Origin: Aptenodytes patagonicus
Taxonomy: Eukaryota; Chordata; Aves; Sphenisciformes; Spheniscidae
Assembly: GCF_965638725.1 (NCBI RefSeq)
Contig: NC_134951.1
Location: 42,982,746-43,046,745 of the forward strand
DNA length: 64,000 bases
Reading direction: 5' to 3'
In this document: positions 46,321-59,975 of the stretch, piece after piece
Numbering within the stretch: the stretch's first letter is position 1
Layout: each line of letters starts with the position of its first letter
Position numbers and translations under genes: made by a program
The notes under the pieces: generated by a model
Database searches by the model: none
What the model saw: the letters and a program-made list of their open reading frames with translations, nothing else
What the model was told of the DNA's origin: nothing

Positions 46321-49300
46321 AGGCTGAGCCCCTTTCCTGTGCCAGTATTCCCTGTGAAACGCCAGAATTTTACCATCGTTTATTTCTCTTTTCCTCACTA
46401 TCCTTGAGTCCTGCCTTGGGTATTTTGGGGCTTACGCGACAGCCGTCATGGCAGCCCTCAGAAGTGCTGAGGAACCCCTCATCTCGGGGACGAAGTGGCT
46501 CCAAAGGCGGTTGGGCAATGGGCAAAACCGGAAAGCTGGGCTTTATTCAACAGCCAGTTCCTAAAGACTGTGATATCCAGCTGGCTTTGCGCCGCGTGCT
46601 TCTGCTTCTGCAGTGTCATAAATATGTATTTGCGTTCACACGTATTAATACAGAAACATTATAAATATTTATCCTTTGACATAGTGTCTAAAGACATTTA
46701 CTGGGCCATCTACCACATCCACCCGTGGAGGAATAACATGCCGTATTCCTCGTTTACCAGGAAAAAAAGCACTCGACTCTTCACAAGTGAGGGTTAAAGA
46801 TTTCAGGTGGCTGCATTTTTTAGGGGTGCCCAACTTGAGATGTGCCTGCCATCTGACAGTCATCTTGAAGGTTTCCTGAGCTGGGCCCCCAAGGCCTGAG
46901 GCACCCAAAATCTCAGGGCTCCATCCGGGGAAGTACATCTGCCAAGGAGCACAGACCAATTATCACAATCCGGCGTTCTTTGCATCTAGTCCCACAGCGA
47001 GTCTGCAAGATTATAATTACTGCCTATATTTTTTCCACCGCTGGCTCTTTCCGATGGTAATCGTTAAATTAACAAGAAAGGAGATAATTTCAAATGGCAT
47101 TCCTGTGAGAAAAGTGGAAAAGAAAAAAAGGCTAACTCATTTGTGCCCAGCTCGGGTTTCTGATATTAGTCAGTCTGTCTGTTTGGTCATTCGCAGGTGC
47201 TGGTGTGTAAAAAGAACTTTATTTAACACTGCAGTAAATCAGAACAGATTTCTTTTTGGCTCTGCATTTCAGAAAGTACTGACTTCTCCTCGGAGGACTA
47301 AGACTATTCATTTAATTCTTCGAAAGAGTTGGATACTTTTGCTTTGGATGTGAACCTACCAGGTTAAGCTTCTCTACCACGTTCATGGAGGGACACATCC
47401 CCTTGGCAAAGGCAAGTCACGTCCAGTGGACATCGCCGGACTAGAATCAGCCCACAGAGAGAATTTAAGGGCATGTGTTACTGCTCATCCCACCTACATG
47501 TTCATGGCTTGCTAAAGATCCCCACCCTGAACTGGGAGTTACTCCAATCGCAGGGTAATCCTTCTTTCTGTCACTTCTAAACTCGGATGGTAGAGAGGGA
47601 AATTGCAGTGTTGAGCATGTAGCCATGCCCACACACTGAGGTTTTTTTTTCCCCCTAAGATCTCCCACAGTTGCTACTGCCAGTTCAGCCCACAGGCGCA
47701 GCAGTTCCACAGGAGACAAGACGTATGGGCAGACAGAGGTGATTCAAGCACCAGGTTCTCAACCTTCTTCACAGTGGGGCGTCCTGTGACCCCTCATGCC
47801 TTGCACACCCCAGCCACTTTTCCAGGATCTTGCTTTTAATTTAGCAATTTGGCAAAGGGAGGGTTGTTGCGATCCTGTGGCACCTGTTCCTAGTGGAGCT
47901 GGTTGGAAAACCTCTGAAAGAACAGCTTTCCACTGGAAAATGCAACCCTGTCAAAATCGAAATGCTTTGCAAACTTGTGTCGGTTGCACTGAAAATGTCA
48001 TTTAAAAAAGAGTAAGTGGTGGAGGGATGTTCCAACAGTGTGGGAACATCTCGTTTTGACATTTCCAACCTAAATGTTTCAATTTCTTCCTTCAAAATTA
48101 GTTTTGGTTTCAAAATATTTCATTTTATATTATATTTTACAAAATATTTCAGAATTTGAAAAGCTGAATCACCTATTTCCATCAATCCGAAATTAATGTT
48201 CTCCACAACTTTCTCGAGGTAAAGAATTCAGCCATTCTGATTTGGAGCAAAATTTTAAACCCCAAACACCTAGGGAAACTAGAATATCTGAATTTTGTTG
48301 GGCTCTCAACCACACGATGGAATTCCAGAACACACTGACGGCCGCCTTTTCAAAGTGTATGATTAAAAAATACTTAAAATAGTGAAGGGCTAGTTGCAGT
48401 CTTGTCTTTACTCGCACTTGAAGCCTTGCTACCACTGCAGAGAAAGCCATTCAATAACAAAGATGAGGTCTGAGGGAAAAGATGGGGGTGGACATAGACC
48501 CTGAGAGTAGAAGTTCTCACTTTTGGTTGCTCCCAGTTAGCATATTTCAAAGCAGTGTGTCAGTCAGGTATCTGCCGGCCACCCCCAGTACGATTGCAAA
48601 TGGAATTTCCTTCAGTTCTTACTTCAGGAAGAAGAGGAAAGGGGGTAACAGATGAGAGAACCCAGCTGATTCGACGCTCCTTCTAAACCACAAATTCCAC
48701 CAATTCTTTGCCCTCTCAGATTTTTTTTTTCCAAATACTTGTATTTCATATTTTTATGAAAAGTAAACTTTGTCTGTCACTTTATAAATGTTGTAGTCCA
48801 TCCATGAAGCACTTTATTTATCTATTTAGGTTGATCAGAGGTGCCTAATGAGTGAGTTTGATGATTTACTTAGCAAGAATCCATACAATGATCAGGTCAG
48901 GTGCTTCAGTCATCGCAGAACTTGCTTTGCTTGCTTTCTGGAGTTCCATGGCTGCTTTCAAGATTTCCCCACCTCTTCTTTTCAAGAGTATTTCCTGCTG
49001 CCGCCTCATATTATAGGCTTGGAGGTTTTGCTCACTTTTATCCCTTCATCCATAGGTAGATACAACTATCAAACAAGACATAAATGATCTCCCAAGAGGC
49101 ACTTGGGAGTACACTGGCTTCTAACACTCATCCCATGTCCTGCCCACAGGCAAATGGGTTTTTGCAAGGTTTATGTGGCAGTTTATTAAATAATTTTCAG
49201 ATGAGAGACAAGATTTAGTCTTGCGTCCATTCCTAATTTAGAAGACTGCTTGTCCCAAAGGCTCATCTTTATCTGTCCAGTTTAGGGGACTTTGCTGCTA

Positions 49301-52300
49301 AGATAGCACTGAGCACCATGGGTGCACACAAGCCCTTCCACCATTTCACAGTCATAAAATCTCTGGAAAAAGTTGAAGAGGGTCTTCACCTTTAATACAG
49401 TTCTGCTCCTGCATATCTTGAGGGCCATGATAGAAGTTCCTTTGGACAAGGAGAAGAAAAGGTTGAAAAACAAGACCTTAAACCTTGACCATTTCCTGCA
49501 CTAGCTTTCTCTTCCTAAACCACAGAGCCTGAGAACCTGACATGTTCAGGTGCTTGCTGCAGCAGACGTGAGGACAAGAGCTCTTAAGGCAACATGATTT
49601 TTCAGCTTGTCTGTGTTTTCTCCGCAAGCTATCAAACAAGCAAGGTTGGGTTGGGACGCAGTAAGTCCTGATTCTGCCTATCGCTTGTTATGTGATGTTG
49701 GCCTCTTTTTTTTTCAGTTGTGTTGAACACTCGCAACTTTCACTGAGTTCAGCAAGAGCTCTGGGAGCTTAGCACCTCAGAACATCCTGCTGTTCGTCTT
49801 TCTGTGCTGGTGCTCCCCAGCTGTAAAATGAGGATAATAGCATCTCCTTTCTTTCACCACTCTCAGGCTTTTCTATTTAAACTATAAGGTCATCAAAGCG
49901 AGAACCGTCTCTTACTAGTAGTCTGTGAGCACCTATCACAACAAAGTCATAATCCTGGCTGTGACCTGCAGGCACTAACACACTGCAAATAATAACAATA
50001 AAAACCCAATTGGAAATGTTATTGTCCAGGAGTAGCTTTACTGCCATCCAGCAAATAAAAAAAAAACCAGCAGGGAATGACAGAACCCATGAAAGTGAGT
50101 GAGTTACCTGAGGGCTTTGCTAATTATCCAGCTCCGTATTTAGTCAAATGTCGGTCTCTTGTGAAAGGGTTGCGCTGCCAGCGGGCAGTCACTGTTCATG
50201 TCGCTGGCGAGGCATGGCATCGTCCCTGTTTTGGGCTGTCCCGGCAGCATGCTTCAGCCTGTTGCTCAGGTGGCACTGTAGCCCTGCCCCTTCCCCAAGC
50301 CTGACCTTGGCTTTTCCACTCCGCTGGCCACTCAGAGTGGGAGATGTGCTGCTGGCTTTTGTAACGCAGATGGCCACCGGCTAGGAACAGACCGAGACCA
50401 CCAACTCATCTCACGCAGGAAAACGAACAGCTCTCATATGGTAATGACTTTGTGTCACTGCTGCCCCTGAACCAAATTAAAACCAGTGATGCAGGCATTC
50501 AAGTCTCTATCCCATCATTAACTATCCCCTGAAGCTATCCAGTTCCCCAAATATTATTCTCTTCAGCTTCATGCTTTGTCCTTTTAAATTGGAGTTGAGC
50601 AATGATGAACCAATTTGGCCACAATTCTATGTAATTTTGGTTATGAACTCAATGAATTAAGAAGAGGAGAGAGACACGTAACACAGTTAAGAATGCATAC
50701 GTTTTTAAAAAATTCTCAGTTTACTACTGAAGGGTGTTAGTAGCCATACCAGGCAGAATGCATTTGAGCTTAATCTTCTGCTATATTGATTTTTTGTAAT
50801 GTTTTGCCTATTCTGTTGTGGGTGGCACTGCAGGGTACTAACAAGGTTTTTTCTTTTGCTCTGATGGCAGCGATACTGTGCTGTATCACGTTCCTTCCAC
50901 CAACTCCTGACAAAGATGACAGAAAAGAAGAAGAGCCAGAAGATTGGTGAGCACTCGCAACGGAGAAACCTCTGTTTTAAAACAAAGGCTTCCCCAGATT
51001 CAGAGGCGGGGGAATTGCTTATCTGACATCTGTTGCCTGTCACACATGTGCTGATGCCCGGGGAAGGACTCTTAGAATGTTCCTTTGGGCTGAAGTCCAC
51101 CGTCCCCTCCTCCTTCCTTTCTCATTCTCTCTCTGATGCACAAGTCTCGGCTCTGGTACACTGGAAAGAAGCTGCTGTGTTCAGTGTGAAGCCATGACAT
51201 GGTGCTCCCGTTCGGAGCAGCGCCTTCTGGCTTCAGCGACTCTAATTGGCTCTGTGCTTTGAACCATTCAGCGCTGTGTGCTCTGCTCAGTGTGGCTTGG
51301 TATTGACTCACTCTTCATTGCAAGTCTCCAAAGCAAATGGAAGTAAGCTCATGAGGTTAAAGATCACAATTTTGGCCTCTCTTTTTCTGTAGAGTTTGAG
51401 TCTGTGGCTGCAGCTCTAGGTAAGGGTTCATGAGCTGCTCTGTTAATGGTGCATGCAGCTTTGAGCGCCTGCTACGGCATTTTTTGCATTTTGCTCTCTT
51501 CAGAGCTAAAAGCTGGCTGAGGCACATGAGTTTCTTTCCTCTCCACCATCTGAAAATTACAAAATGCTGGTCCAGGTAGAAAAAGGAGGTTGTCGGGGAG
51601 GAGAGTGAGTATAGTGTGTTAGAGAGGATGGGCCTCTTTGACCTTGGGGATGCTGCTTTTGAATCTTTTTTTTTATATTTTTCTAACACAAAGGAAATCA
51701 CTGCTGCTCCTAAGTGATCTTTCAATGCAGAGAAACACCCTCATTAGTTTTTTTTTTTCACCTTCTCACCTTCTTTCATTAAACCATACTCTTTACAGTC
51801 CCGGTTGAACAGCAGGGAACATTATGAGCTGACTGAAAAGCATTTTCCTTTGTTAACATGTTTTTTCATCATTGAGCAATAGAGCAGTAATGAGGACACA
51901 GATCATCTTTTCATTATAAATATGCATAGCAAAGTATAAAAAAAAAAAAGTGGGTTCCTAAAATAAATAAATAAACAAAACAACTGTGTGGTGAAGGGAA
52001 GGAATTGAGAAAAACAAGATGACACAGCTTTTTCCTGATGCTCTACCTTTGCTAGTGTGTAGAAGCATCAAAGTCAGGAAAGTCTCCAAGTGATGTTGGG
52101 TGCTTTGAATGTTGGATTTAATGGAAATAGGCATAGGATTGTATCTGCAACTTCTGTGCGATGCAAATCGATATCATTCGTCAGTATGGCAAAAGAAACC
52201 AACAAATAAACAAACAAAACCCAACAAAAAACACAGCCTAAGATGACTCTAAAATGGATTGGCTCTTTCATGGAAATATACAGATTTGTTTTCTCTCTTG

Positions 52301-55300
52301 ACTTTTGTTCGCATTTTCCTTGTTCCTGCTAGATATGAAAACAACCCATCATGTCAGTTTTTAAATAGGGACAGTATATATCAGTCTGTGTGGCATACAT
52401 GTTCAGTTCCAGAAAAGAGAAACAATTACGAGTTTGGATGAGAACTACACATTTTCTAGCTCAAGTTCGTTCGGAGATGTAGCTGTGCGGAGGAGGCACT
52501 GTCTCTGTGTATGTGTTTGTACGGCACTTAATAAAATGAGGCCATTATTGGAGGGTGAGGAAAGAGCTCAACTGCTATCGTAATGACTATAAAACCCAGC
52601 TATGATAAAACGCACTGAAAGTAGCAGTGCATAAGTGCTATCCCAGGGAAAGGCCACACCACTGCAGAAGGAAAAGGGACTTGGTAGCTCATAATCTACT
52701 CTCCTCATCCATCACCACAGGATGCAGAGGACTGCAGTGGGTCTTTTCCCTGTCGTTGCACACTCTGCTCGGTGCAGTGGTACTGTGCTCCTGGGTAGCC
52801 CGGGGCGTGCGTGCTTAAGGCTCCCCTCAGCCTCCGCTCCCTCCCCAGGCTGGGTCTTCCCATCAGTTTGCCTGGCACAGGGAAGCATGGTGAGCCTGGA
52901 GAACCTGCTTGCCCCTGCATTTCAGGAGAAACATGCAGCGACTCCAAAGGAGAAAGAAACACAAACTTCCCTCTCTTCTTTTATGCCAGCCCTCAGGCTG
53001 TATCACAGTCTGGTCCTCAAGAGACAGTCTGGCTATTTCTTTTGCTTCTGCCAGCTTTTCTATGCCTTTTCCACAATTATTACAATTATTGTGGCTACAT
53101 TTGTTCGTATGGTCAAAGGTTGCTAATGCTATCCTTTCCTGCCCCACAAATTATTCATTATATTGTCATACAGTACTCAGCATAAAATGTACACTTGCGT
53201 GCTTGTTTTCATTTAATAAAACACTTTGGTCACAGAAGCACTGTCAGCTCGGGTTTTGTTATTTCAGAATATTCACCTTAAATCTTGTGGCATCTGTGTG
53301 ACTGAAAGGTCACCTATCATTTTCAGCTCTGTAAAGCAGGTTGTGCATGTGTGTGCTTTACAACTGCAGGTTTAAACAACAAAACCCAAATCACAAAGCT
53401 GAAGCCCACTCAACATGTTCTCTACTGGGGCAAGGAGGAACTGGATGCTGACAGCTGATCACTTCACAGCCCCACGCCGTCCCTGGATCCAATGGAAAAT
53501 AAATCCACCTTAATGGCAGTGGGGTTCTGTACACAGATCAGCCCATGCAGCATTAACTTAAGGAAGAGAGCAGGACAAACAGCTGGTGGGACAGGGGTTC
53601 TTTGGAGGAAGCCCTCCTGTGATTGTGTTTTGGCATGACCCCATCTTGAAGCCCTGTTGAGAAGAGTTAGATTTTCTTGCATCATTTTGTGGTTGGGAAG
53701 GGCTTTTCGGCTTCCAGAATCAATTCACTTTATGACGAAAACACTAAACAAATTAAGGGCCAGAAGATGTGTTTTATCTCAAGGAGAATCAACAACATGA
53801 CGTCTCCCTGAGAGAACACTGTCTTGGAAGCATCCTTTGTGGTTGGCTAGGGAAAGCTGACTTCCGAACTCCAACCTGGGGAGGAGATTCAGAAATAAGA
53901 TGTGCTCTTTTCATAGCTACTTCCCTACAATATTTACATTCACAACTCATATTGCAGAATATTAAAAAACCAACAGGATCATTTAAGGACTAGAAGATGG
54001 ACTAGATTATTATCTACATTCCAATGCCCTTTTCCTGTTTCTGAGGCCTGAGCTTATCTTCTGCTCATCTATAATGGCTGCAGCTCAAAGGGTCATATAA
54101 CCGGCTGAGTCAATAGCAGAGCTTTTAGCACCAGCACCAGGAGCCATCTTGGACAAATGGAATTGCAGATAAATTCTTCAATTTCCCCCCTCCCTCAGTC
54201 ATTTATAAAAGCTATTTTTATTAAAACCTTCTTGGGTACTTCTCCTGCTGCAGCTGGGAGACCGTGTGATGAGCATTTTCTATTAAACCATAGAAGAAAG
54301 AGGCAGAAGTGTTTTATCTACTTCAGTGTTGGCTTTCTTTTGTTTCTGCAATGCTTGTTTTCTTTAGGGTGACCAAGAATACTAGCATGTGGCAGAAAAG
54401 CCCTGACAGATGCTGCTGCAGCAGAATTTCTCTGTTCAGAGGGTGTTTTTACATGAAAAGGTGTAAGACACGTTTAGCCTCTTTGTCAGGAAATTGTTAT
54501 TTGATTAACTCTTTTTAAGACCAACACAGAGAGACCATCTACTTTAGGCCATTAGGTTTTTTAGGAGGCTAGCCTGCTGGACCACATTTGTCTATTGTAT
54601 CAAGTAAGAAATTAAATAGTATGGCAAGGTGTACTATGCTGTCACCAAAAACTAGGGATGTCTTCTCTCATTAACAGTGGTGCAGTTGTGGTTAAGTTAT
54701 TCAAGACAGAAGAGTGACAAAAGACATAAAGCTCTCCCATGTATTTACATCGTCTAAAATGTGAAAGAGTCTTAGCCTGCATACTTGCCCAAGCCAGTTT
54801 TCTGCTGGATTCAGTGCAATGGGATGACCTTAAAAGAGGATTTTCTATAGCAAGGATCGCAGAATCAAATTCTGTTGTGGCTGATTTTTGTCCTTTATGC
54901 AAGTCTGTGTAACCTGTGCCTCCCACTTGCTTTGTACTCTCCCCCCAACACACACACCTTCACCCCTTTGGAATGGGTATTACTATGGAAACAATTGTGT
55001 CCTTGCTATTGTTAAGGGCAGCTGAGTGACATCCAGAAATCCCATATACCCGCAGAAAATTGTAATAGTAAATCATCTGACCAGCTATTCTTAGCCATTC
55101 TCTTTCTCATGTAAGAGAAGGATGATATATAAAGGGAGATTATATGAAGGAGCTTTTTTTGCTCGTAGAAATTTATGACCGCTCAGATGAAGCATAAGAG
55201 TAAAGGTAAAAAACCCGAAGCATTTCATGAGCAGCAGAGCTAATGAAGCCTAGTTCCCTATGGATTTGTATCCCGTGGTTGGATTCTCTGGTGACTAATA

Positions 55301-55819
55301 TAATGCTAGCTATGTGATCACATCTTTTCTTTTGGCTGGGGCATTCAGAATGCCTTTGTGCCATGTGGATCCTCAGGTATCTAATAACAATTGAGTTCAA
55401 ATTGCAGCTTTTTTTCAATGCGGGTCTATCTCATCTACCCACACACTGGTTTCATTAAACTTGTAGAAATCTAACATCTGAGATTGCTATGCTTCCATCA
55501 TACTTGGTTGAAACAAACTATCAAGTTCCAAAAGTATTAGTGACATATTAGAACAGACAGACACAAACACATTGAATATGTGATCTTGTGAACCTCTTTT
55601 CCTTGGGAAATCAGCCTAAAATTTTGCTTGAATTCTTGTTCCTTGTAAAAATGTCTCTGTGCCCAGGTTCTTCAGGCTAGCAGGTGGATAATCCTCCTCT
55701 ACTTCATAAGAGATGATGTAAAGACTATTCAGTCTTTTGTAACAAATTGTTAAAAACAGCAAAGTTGCAGCAAGGGAAATTCACATTAAATACTAGGTTT
55801 GTTTTGTTTTTTTTTTTTC
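46321..55819. other. Intergenic DNA upstream of CNR1
   Basis: No coding exon, RNA gene or clear transposon was recognised. ORFs reach 134 codons (52722-53126) but overlap others of similar size in other frames and look like chance. Distal CNR1 regulatory elements are plausible here but cannot be identified from one sequence. Confidence 0.55.
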
Positions 55820-56010
55820 ACAGTGAAGGTGGTGAAGCTGTGGAGCAGGCTGCCCAGAGAGCGTGTAGAGTCTCTGTCTTTGGAGATGCCCAAAAGTTGG
55901 CTGGGGAAAGCCCCGAGCTACCTTCTGTGACTTCTGCTTTGAATGGGGACTGGACCAGATGACCTCAGAGATCCCTTCTGATCTAGAGTTTCTGTGCTTC
56001 TGTATTACTT
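55820..56010 (+). mobile_element. CR1 LINE 3' end, sense
   Basis: A short CR1 tail: GTGGAGCAGGCTGCCCAGAG (about 55840-55859) encodes the ORF2 C-terminus. It is followed by the 3' UTR motif GACTGGACCAGATGACCTCA (about 55949-55968) and a decayed TTCTGTGCTTCTGTATTA tail. It is clearly CR1 but diverged, of intermediate age between the copy at 1023 and the old antisense relics. Confidence 0.9.
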
Positions 56011-59000
56011 ATTACTTTAGATTTCATTTCTGTAGGCCTATGTTACCCAGCAAGAACCACAGTCAAGGTCAAATTCTTCAGGAATGTGATGTTCTGATAA
56101 ACAATGAGGGCACGCTGGCATGAACAAGCTCTCCATGGAAAAGTTCAGATTTTTACTGTCTGAGACAAACTAAAGCTTTTATATTGAGTCTTCAGTATTT
56201 TCTGAAGACTCCAAATGTTCCAGAGCCCAATATTGGGAATATATGGACACAGGAACATAAAAAAATACATACAAAACCATCATAAATGTATTTTTTTCTT
56301 AATTTTTTTTTCTTTCCATTGACATTAGTGCAGTGAGAGATGGTGAAATAGTAATGAGCGAAATGGCCATAATAAAACATGTCCAGTGATTTCCCTGCAA
56401 ATTTATCCATGCCTTCTCCCATGACACCCCATATGCTTGGAGCAAATTGCCAAATCTTTCCACCAGAAATCCAACTTTGCTTAGCTTAAACCTTTTCACC
56501 AACTCCTGCAGCACTGTTACTTAAATAATTGGGTGCTTCATTATTTATTGCTAACCTTGTGATAGCACACGGGGGCCTGTGGCAGGATTGGAGAAAACAC
56601 ACTGGAAAGCAACAGCCCCTGTAACATGGGGTTTAGGAGCTCAGACCAAAGACAACAGGTGGATACAACAAACAGCCAGAGGCAGCTCAAGGTATCAATG
56701 GAGCAATTATGAACGGCGTGACAAGCAGCTGTCACAGCACACCAGCTGCCTAGCCACCAGTGTCTCACATTGAAGAGAGGAAAGAAAGAAACTAAGCCAC
56801 CAATAACTGACCCCCCTCCCTGAGCCTCACTGACAAAGACGAGTCTAACTGGAGCTGTTACATCATTGTTTTTTGGTTACTCATGTCCTTTTTGACCTCT
56901 GCCCACTTCCCGGTAGATGTTGTACCCTCATTTGTCTGTCATCTCGTCTTTAGGGCTAGACTGTTCCACATGAAAGGCAAAAAGCAAAACTTTCCTGACC
57001 TCATCAGGAAGGAAGGGGAGATTTTAGATATTGGGAGGTGGAGGATGGGTCACGACACGTTAAGGGCAGGAATAGGGGAGTAATTTTTTTCTATGGTACA
57101 TCGTGGAACTGTGTGAGCATTTGCAGAGGTGAGGTTGATAAAGGTCTTGGGGACCTGAGGGGGAAGGAAGGGACAAGAGTGGAGTACCCTTATTTGTGAA
57201 CTGAGACACTGCTGTGCACCAGAATGGGAAGTCACTGTGGTCTGGTCCTTCAGTACAGGCTGAAGTCTACATCCATCCTTCAGGGTCATCACAGCAGCAA
57301 ACTTGCTCATCAGTAGTCCATAATCACACACTGGGAGTGGCGGCCATCTCTGTACTAAGACACCTAAACGTAAGTGACTACTTGTAGATGTCTGCATGCG
57401 CGGTGTCTGAGCTCCCATGGTAGTCTGTGAAGACCCAGTCAATACAGTCAAGAGATTATGGCAAGTGACTCAGGTGACCTACTACTGAACGTACATAACA
57501 ACACACCTCAGGTGCAATCCAGTCCTCTTCAGAGCATCCCATTTTGCCTACAGCCACCCTTTCAGAAGTGCATGGATCTTCTGTAGTTCCTGATCATACC
57601 TGCTGCTCCAGGGTAGACATCTCAGATACCCAGGCACTTCACATGCATCTAGTTTTGGAAACCCAGTCAAGCTCTAGGTTTATAAGTTGGAGCTAATTGA
57701 ATTACTCTGCAAATTCCACTGACTGCACTGGCTACCCGTCTGCTGACTTACCTTGGGAGCTTGGACAGATATGGTTAACACCTAGACACCTGCATGTACA
57801 TACCAAAATGTAGGTGTCAATCTAGAGTTAATTCCACTTTGGCCTCTCTTGTAGTGAGACTCTAGAAAACAACAGATAAAAGTCATAGCAATTACTGCAA
57901 GGACACAGCTGTTAGTTGAGAAGCAACTTAAATTAGCACATGCAGAGCTCTGTGCCACTGCAGTAAATCAGCTTCCAGTACCTGAGCTAATGTGTTTAAA
58001 CCCGTCTGATATCATCATGCTGCATTTCTGCCAGCAATGGCAGTGCACTTGAAGATTGCTGGTCCTTAGGCCGATGTTGCTGTTGAACCACCTTCTCCAG
58101 GATCATGAGGTTACCGCACTTTGCAGGAGAAGTGAAGGTTAACTTGGTGATGTAACCCTGTGGTTTTTTAACTGGTACTGAAACTATCAAACATGTAAGT
58201 CAGGATTCAAAACAAAATGTTCTGTATTTTTCTTGCAGTTTCTCTTGGGGAGAAGGAAGGAAAAAAAAAAGAAGTGCCAAATTAGTAATGTTAGCAATCA
58301 CTTGACCAGCACTGCTACTAGTGTGGAAGGTGTCCCCAGCCAGAGGCTGATACCAGCTTTAAGATTAGCTTCAAGCTTAAACTAGCTTCAAAAACATACG
58401 CAAAAGGAGAGAAGATGAGCATTTGATGATGCCGGGGGAGAGGTTAGTTCAGAACGGAAGAGTTGGGGGAAGGTAGAAACCTAGGTCTTTAATGTTGTAT
58501 TGTTCTCTTGCTTTTTCTTGTGGCAGAAATAAGGTAGCAAATCCTTCAACACTGCCTGTAGATTAATGAAGGACAAGCCTACCCCTGCAAAGGCGTGTGG
58601 TATGAGGCTGCCCATACTAATACTTGCACCGGATCCAGAAGCAATACAGTGTATCAATAAAGCGTGGAGCCAGAACTCAGCACGCGTGGGCTTTGTTAGG
58701 CACGATGGTGCACAGTATGGCTACTTTGTGGTTTTGACCCCAGCTAGTGTCTTTGCTGTGTAGGAAGAACTTCTTGAGGTATCTTCATCATTAATTCTGA
58801 AGGAGTCTCTGTTGTGGGCTCCACTGTAGACATGGCCAAAACTCTTACATGTGAGTAATAATTAATATGTGGCACACATACTGACCAGCAGCGATGTATC
58901 ATGTTTTCTTGATGTATCTGAAAGTGTATACCCAACGCACAATCAGTCACACAGAGACATAAGTAAATGTGGTTTCGGAAGAGGAAAAAGTAGTGATTGC

Positions 59001-59789
59001 AGGCTATAAGGGTATTTGCAAATGACTTGCAAATGTCAGCCAGGCTTTATTTGCATTAACTAATTTTCAAATCAGAAATAAATGGATTTTTGATTGGTTA
59101 AATTAAACAAGACTTGGGAAAAGAGTAAGAGAAAGGAGAAGCGTTTGAAAAATGTAATTGCACACTACAAAATCCATGAACGTTATGTAAGGATTTACAA
59201 ATCAGCCTTGAATTACTGGGTAGTGGAGACAAGCATTTTGAATTGTTTTGCTGAAACCCTCATAGAGCTTGAAAATAATTTAAGAAGGATAAAGGTGGTC
59301 TCAAAAATTATGTTAGAAATGCACCCTCATATTTCAGTTTATAAGGAGCCTCTTAAAAATAATTCCACGTCCTTATTATTTGAAGTAGAGGAAACAGAAG
59401 GAAATCTCTCGGAATTCAGGTAGGTGAAATTACAAGCAGAACTTTACAGTTTGAAGATCAGGCCCTCAAAATGTCTGTCTTAGCAACTGAAGTCTCATCA
59501 AAACTCCTGCTACGCACTGAAGGGGGTTTGGCTGATGGAAAAAACCCACCTAACTCTGAAGAATTTCTGTTTTGTAGTTAAAGGTCCAGATTACCTTCTG
59601 ATTGCCCGAAATAGATGCAGTCTCAAAAATTATACTCTCTTGTTAAGCGGTGGGTCTTTTACTTTGAAACACAGGCTTTTTGTATTCAGTTCATAGCTTT
59701 CCTTTGGCTGCTTCCTCTGTTCTCCTTTTGTACGTATCGCATTGAAATCTCCCTTCTTGTAACTGGATGTAATCCCAGTCCCAGTTCAT
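56011..59789. other. Intergenic, nothing recognised
   Basis: No gene or clear repeat. An AT-rich stretch at 59094-59419 stays open for about 109 codons (first codon TTG, Lys-rich peptide, no recognised homology) and meets a donor-like CAG|GTAGGT at 59420. It is treated as chance unless transcripts show otherwise. Confidence 0.5.
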
Positions 59790-59975
59790 AATAACAGTGG
59801 TCACTGGTGATGAGCGGTTTTCCAGGGGGAATCCATTATCTGAGGCATTTATAACTGGGCTGGATAAAACAGTCAAAAATATATAGGAGAGAGAGGGAAC
59901 AATTCTGCAGTGCTGAGGGTTGGGCTGGATGACCGAAGGGGTCTTTTCTATCTTGGATTTCTATGCTGATCATGG
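59790..59975 (+). mobile_element. Ancient CR1-type LINE 3' end, sense
   Basis: Old CR1 3' text on the plus strand: GGCATTTATAACTGGGCTGG (about 59842-59861), then GGGTTGGGCTGGATGACCGA (about 59918-59937), GGGGTCTTTTCTATC and TTTCTATG. Coding frame is decayed. Left border approximate. Confidence 0.8.

Noticed and set aside
52722..53301. Three overlapping plus-strand frames of 124-134 codons
   Set aside because: Mutually overlapping with similar lengths and no homology; a moderately stop-poor stretch.
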